Below, piece after piece: positions 61,866 through 64,000 of a stretch of 64,000 bases of DNA. A program made the translations under genes and the position numbers. Each line of letters starts with the position of its first letter. The stretch's first letter is position 1. The DNA is from BJ22 sp021298375 (GTDB lineage Bacteria > Planctomycetota > Planctomycetia > Pirellulales > Pirellulaceae). Where the stretch lies: NCBI GenBank assembly GCA_046343015.1, contig JBKDOL010000070.1:1-64000 (forward strand), given 5' to 3'. The notes beneath the pieces were generated by a model, which was given only the letters and a program-made list of their open reading frames with translations, was not told where the DNA came from and made no database searches.

Positions 61866-62108
61866 GTTCTGTGTTAACAGGTTAGCCACGCTGTCGGGGA
61901 TGGTCGGCAGCACCACTTCCTTAGCAGTCCAGCCGATGTGGGTGCGGTGGCCTTTGTAGAGCTGACCGTTGCAGCGATTAGCGATTCCATCGAGCGCCTG
62001 AATCGGAAACACAACCTCGGGATAGGTGCGAGTTGACGGGCAATCAAGTAGAATCTGCGTTGTCGCACTCCAATGCTCACCGGTCGTTTCCCTCCGGGCC
62101 GATCGCAT
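61866..62108 (-). pseudogene. Possible gene remnant ahead of a terminator
   Basis: A minus-strand frame from 62108 includes VVFPIQALDGIANRCNGQLY and reaches the terminator at 61865, then continues a few codons beyond it. I do not recognise the sequence. The terminator directly behind it suggests this was once the 3' end of a gene whose front half has been lost. It overlaps the leader of the amidohydrolase gene. Confidence 0.2.
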
Positions 62109-62131
62109 TCATTAAACCTGCGGAAACCAAG

Positions 62132-64000
62132 ATGCCCCAATCGATTCGAATCGCATCTTTGCTTGCCTGGCTATTTCTGACTGCTTCTAACACCTGGGCT
62201 CAGACCAACTCTCTGCAGGAGCTGGGTAGCAGGCTAACCGACGAAAACTTGCCGAAGATTACGATCTATCAGGCCAAAGAAATACTGACACTCGATCCAA
62301 CCAAGCCGCTGGCGAATGCGGTGGCTGTTGTTGGATCGCGAATTCTTGCAACCGGATCGCTGGATGAGTTGAAGGCCGCTGCTGGTGACCAGGAGTTTCG
62401 CGTCGATCAGACTTTCAAAGAGAAAGTAATCGTACCGGGGTTCATCTCGCAACACGATCATCCAGTCCTCTCAGCGTTGACCCTCGCGTCGGAAGTCTTG
62501 TCGATCGAAGAGTGGGCCCTGCCCACGGGAACCGTTCCCGCCTTGAAAGATAAAGCTGATTTCTTTAGGCGACTCGCCGACGCAGAAATGCAACTTCAAG
62601 ACCAAACCGAACCATTGGTCTCCTGGGGATACCACGAGAGCTTTTTCGGCAAACTGACTCGGGCTGAACTGGATACGGTTAGCCCCACGAGGCCGATCGT
62701 TATCTGGGGGCGTTCTTGTCACGAAATGTTTCTGAATTCGGCAGCGATGCAGGTGGGCGGACTGACTCGAGAGACATTCGCCAACTGGACTCCATCCGAA
62801 CGAAAGCAGTCCGACTTTGAAAATGGGCATTTTTGGGAGCAAGGCGTGTTTGCCGCAGGCCGACACGTCGGCCGCATGATCGCGAGTCCCGAACGCCTTC
62901 AAACAGGCTTGATCATTGCCCGCGACTACATGCACTCAAAGGGAATCACCTACGGAAATGAACCGGGAGGTATTCTGATTAAGCCCCTACAGGACTCTGT
63001 GAATTCAATCTTCGGTCAGCCGACGATGCCATTCCGCTGGTCCTACATGGTCGATGGCAAAGCGATCTGTGACAAGTACAAGGATGACGCGCAGGTGATT
63101 GCCGAATCGCAAAAACTCAGTACCTGGTATGGCGGAATGACCAGTCAAGCCGACAAGATGGTAAAGCTGTTTGCTGATGGTGCAATCTTCTCCCAATTGA
63201 TGCAGGTTCGCGAGCCTTATTTGGATGGCCATCAAGGCGAGTGGATGACGGACTTGGACGTCTTCGAACGGGCATTTCGCATCTACTGGGACGCGGGCTA
63301 CCAAATCCACATTCACGTTAACGGCGATGCGGGGCTCGATCGCGTTCTGAACGCATTAGAGAAGAACATCCGGCGCAATCCACGTTTCAATCATCGCACC
63401 AATATTGTTCACTTCGCGGTCAGTGCTAAAGACCAAGTCGCTAGGATCAAGCAGTTGGGCTGCCTGGTAAGCGGCAATCCCTATTACGTGACCTCACTAG
63501 CAGACAACTACAGCAAATTCGGGCTTGGGCCGCAGCGGGCCAATGAAATGGTTCGTATGGGAGACGTCGAACGAGCCGGGATCCCTTACTCCTATCACTC
63601 TGACATGCCGATGGCTCCCGCCGACCCATTGTTCCTTATGTGGTGTGGAGTCAACCGGCTCACAACTTCCGGACGAGTTGCCGGAGAAAGCCAGCGTGTA
63701 AGCCGCGAGGGTGCATTGCGAGCAGTTACCATCGAAGCTGCTTACTCCCTCAAAATGGAGCATGAGATTGGCAGTATTGTGTCGGGAAAACTGGCGAACT
63801 TTACGATCCTCGAAGACAATCCTGTGACTTGCGATCCCTTGAAAATCCGTGAGATCGGAGTTTGGGGCACCGTCCATGAGGGGCGAGTCCTCCCCGTACA
63901 GCGGACCTCTGAAGCGCAAACGCAGCGTCGGAGCGACCGAATCGATCAAGACCTAGCCTCGATTCGAGCTCTCAACGCTGCCCAGCTGGCTGCGATGGAT
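62132..64000 (+). CDS. Exported YtcJ-type amidohydrolase, 3' end outside the window
   Basis: A metal-dependent hydrolase of the amidohydrolase 3 (YtcJ-like) group; 623 codons are present and the frame is still open at the edge. The ATG at 62132 follows CGGAAACC and opens a signal peptide (MPQSIRIASLLAWLFLTASN, cut near TWAQ). The metal-binding start is VIVPGFISQHDHPVLS with His108 and His110. HIHVNGDAG near 393, NIVHFAVS near 425 and YHSDMPMAP with Asp491 supply the other ligands. SLKMEHEIGSIVSGKLANFT near 545 is the conserved C-terminal return to the beta-sandwich. The substrate is unknown. It stands beside the sulfatase operon and may belong to the same catabolic set. Confidence 0.88.
   Translation, partial: MPQSIRIASLLAWLFLTASNTWAQTNSLQELGSRLTDENLPKITIYQAKEILTLDPTKPLANAVAVVGSRILATGSLDELKAAAGDQEFRVDQTFKEKVIVPGFISQHDHPVLSALTLASEVLSIEEWALPTGTVPALKDKADFFRRLADAEMQLQDQTEPLVSWGYHESFFGKLTRAELDTVSPTRPIVIWGRSCHEMFLNSAAMQVGGLTRETFANWTPSERKQSDFENGHFWEQGVFAAGRHVGRMIASPERLQTGLIIARDYMHSKGITYGNEPGGILIKPLQDSVNSIFGQPTMPFRWSYMVDGKAICDKYKDDAQVIAESQKLSTWYGGMTSQADKMVKLFADGAIFSQLMQVREPYLDGHQGEWMTDLDVFERAFRIYWDAGYQIHIHVNGDAGLDRVLNALEKNIRRNPRFNHRTNIVHFAVSAKDQVARIKQLGCLVSGNPYYVTSLADNYSKFGLGPQRANEMVRMGDVERAGIPYSYHSDMPMAPADPLFLMWCGVNRLTTSGRVAGESQRVSREGALRAVTIEAAYSLKMEHEIGSIVSGKLANFTILEDNPVTCDPLKIREIGVWGTVHEGRVLPVQRTSEAQTQRRSDRIDQDLASIRALNAAQLAAMD

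Larger units (their letters stand above)
61381..62131. other. Gene-poor spacer between sulfatases and amidohydrolase
   Basis: About 750 bp upstream of both the sulfatase operon and the amidohydrolase gene. It contains two related palindromes, a minus-strand terminator and a doubtful gene remnant, listed separately. The part from 61381 to 61630 shows nothing I can support. Confidence 0.5.

Overview
The window comes from a planctomycete, most likely of the Pirellula/Blastopirellula kind. The evidence is a DUF1549/DUF1553 plus DUF1501 gene pair, many secreted coiled-coil lipoproteins, a PEP-CTERM protein, tetrahydromethanopterin (H4MPT) C1 genes, formylglycine sulfatases and a large VWA membrane protein. 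The DNA is moderately GC-rich, genes sit in short operons on both strands, and GTG/TTG starts occur. No rRNA, tRNA, CRISPR array or intact insertion sequence was recognised. One tmRNA gene is present.

Layout. 0-4.5 kb (minus): the 3'-truncated EF-P lysyltransferase gene epmA, two paired coiled-coil lipoproteins, and a Wzx-like flippase. 5-8.4 kb: an unusually long Tex-type transcription/RNA-binding protein. 8.7-11.7 kb: the DUF1549/DUF1501 pair. 12.7-14.3 kb: a lipoprotein made almost entirely of Gly, Asn and Cys. 14.4-16.3 kb: H4MPT pathway genes (mch and a RimK-like ATP-grasp ligase). 16.4-26.9 kb: central and miscellaneous metabolism (acyl-CoA carboxylase beta, VWA protein, aromatic aminotransferase, inositol-phosphate synthase, gapA, a methyltransferase). 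27-31.5 kb: a two-gene molybdoenzyme system with an FeS-NrfD fusion and a catalytic subunit, neither with a visible export signal. 32-41.7 kb (minus): a flagellar basal-body/export operon in the order flgB-flgC-fliE-fliF-fliG-fliH-fliI-fliJ-motE-like-fliQ-fliR-flhB, without fliP. 41.9-50.4 kb: rhomboid protease, ICMT-like methyltransferase, a 29-residue basic protein, ALDH7-type dehydrogenase, RNase HII-like protein, PEP-CTERM metzincin and a TIM-barrel isomerase. 51.2 kb: ssrA (tmRNA). 51.6-64 kb: accessory DNA with an S23-like four-helix-bundle gene, a signal-peptide protein of unknown function, a palindrome abutting a 5'-truncated glycosyltransferase, an OprB-type porin, two adjacent arylsulfatases, and a YtcJ-type amidohydrolase that runs off the end.

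A recurring feature not explained by gene content is a set of short tandem repeats (units 14-24 bp, 2-6 copies, each locus with its own unit) placed between genes at 8.5, 22.1, 44.4, 44.5, 44.6, 47.6, 47.8 and 52.2 kb. The strongest candidates for something undescribed are the Gly/Asn/Cys lipoprotein, the 29-residue basic protein, the signal-less molybdoenzyme pair and the intergenic minisatellites. All functions were assigned by reading motifs; no database search was run.
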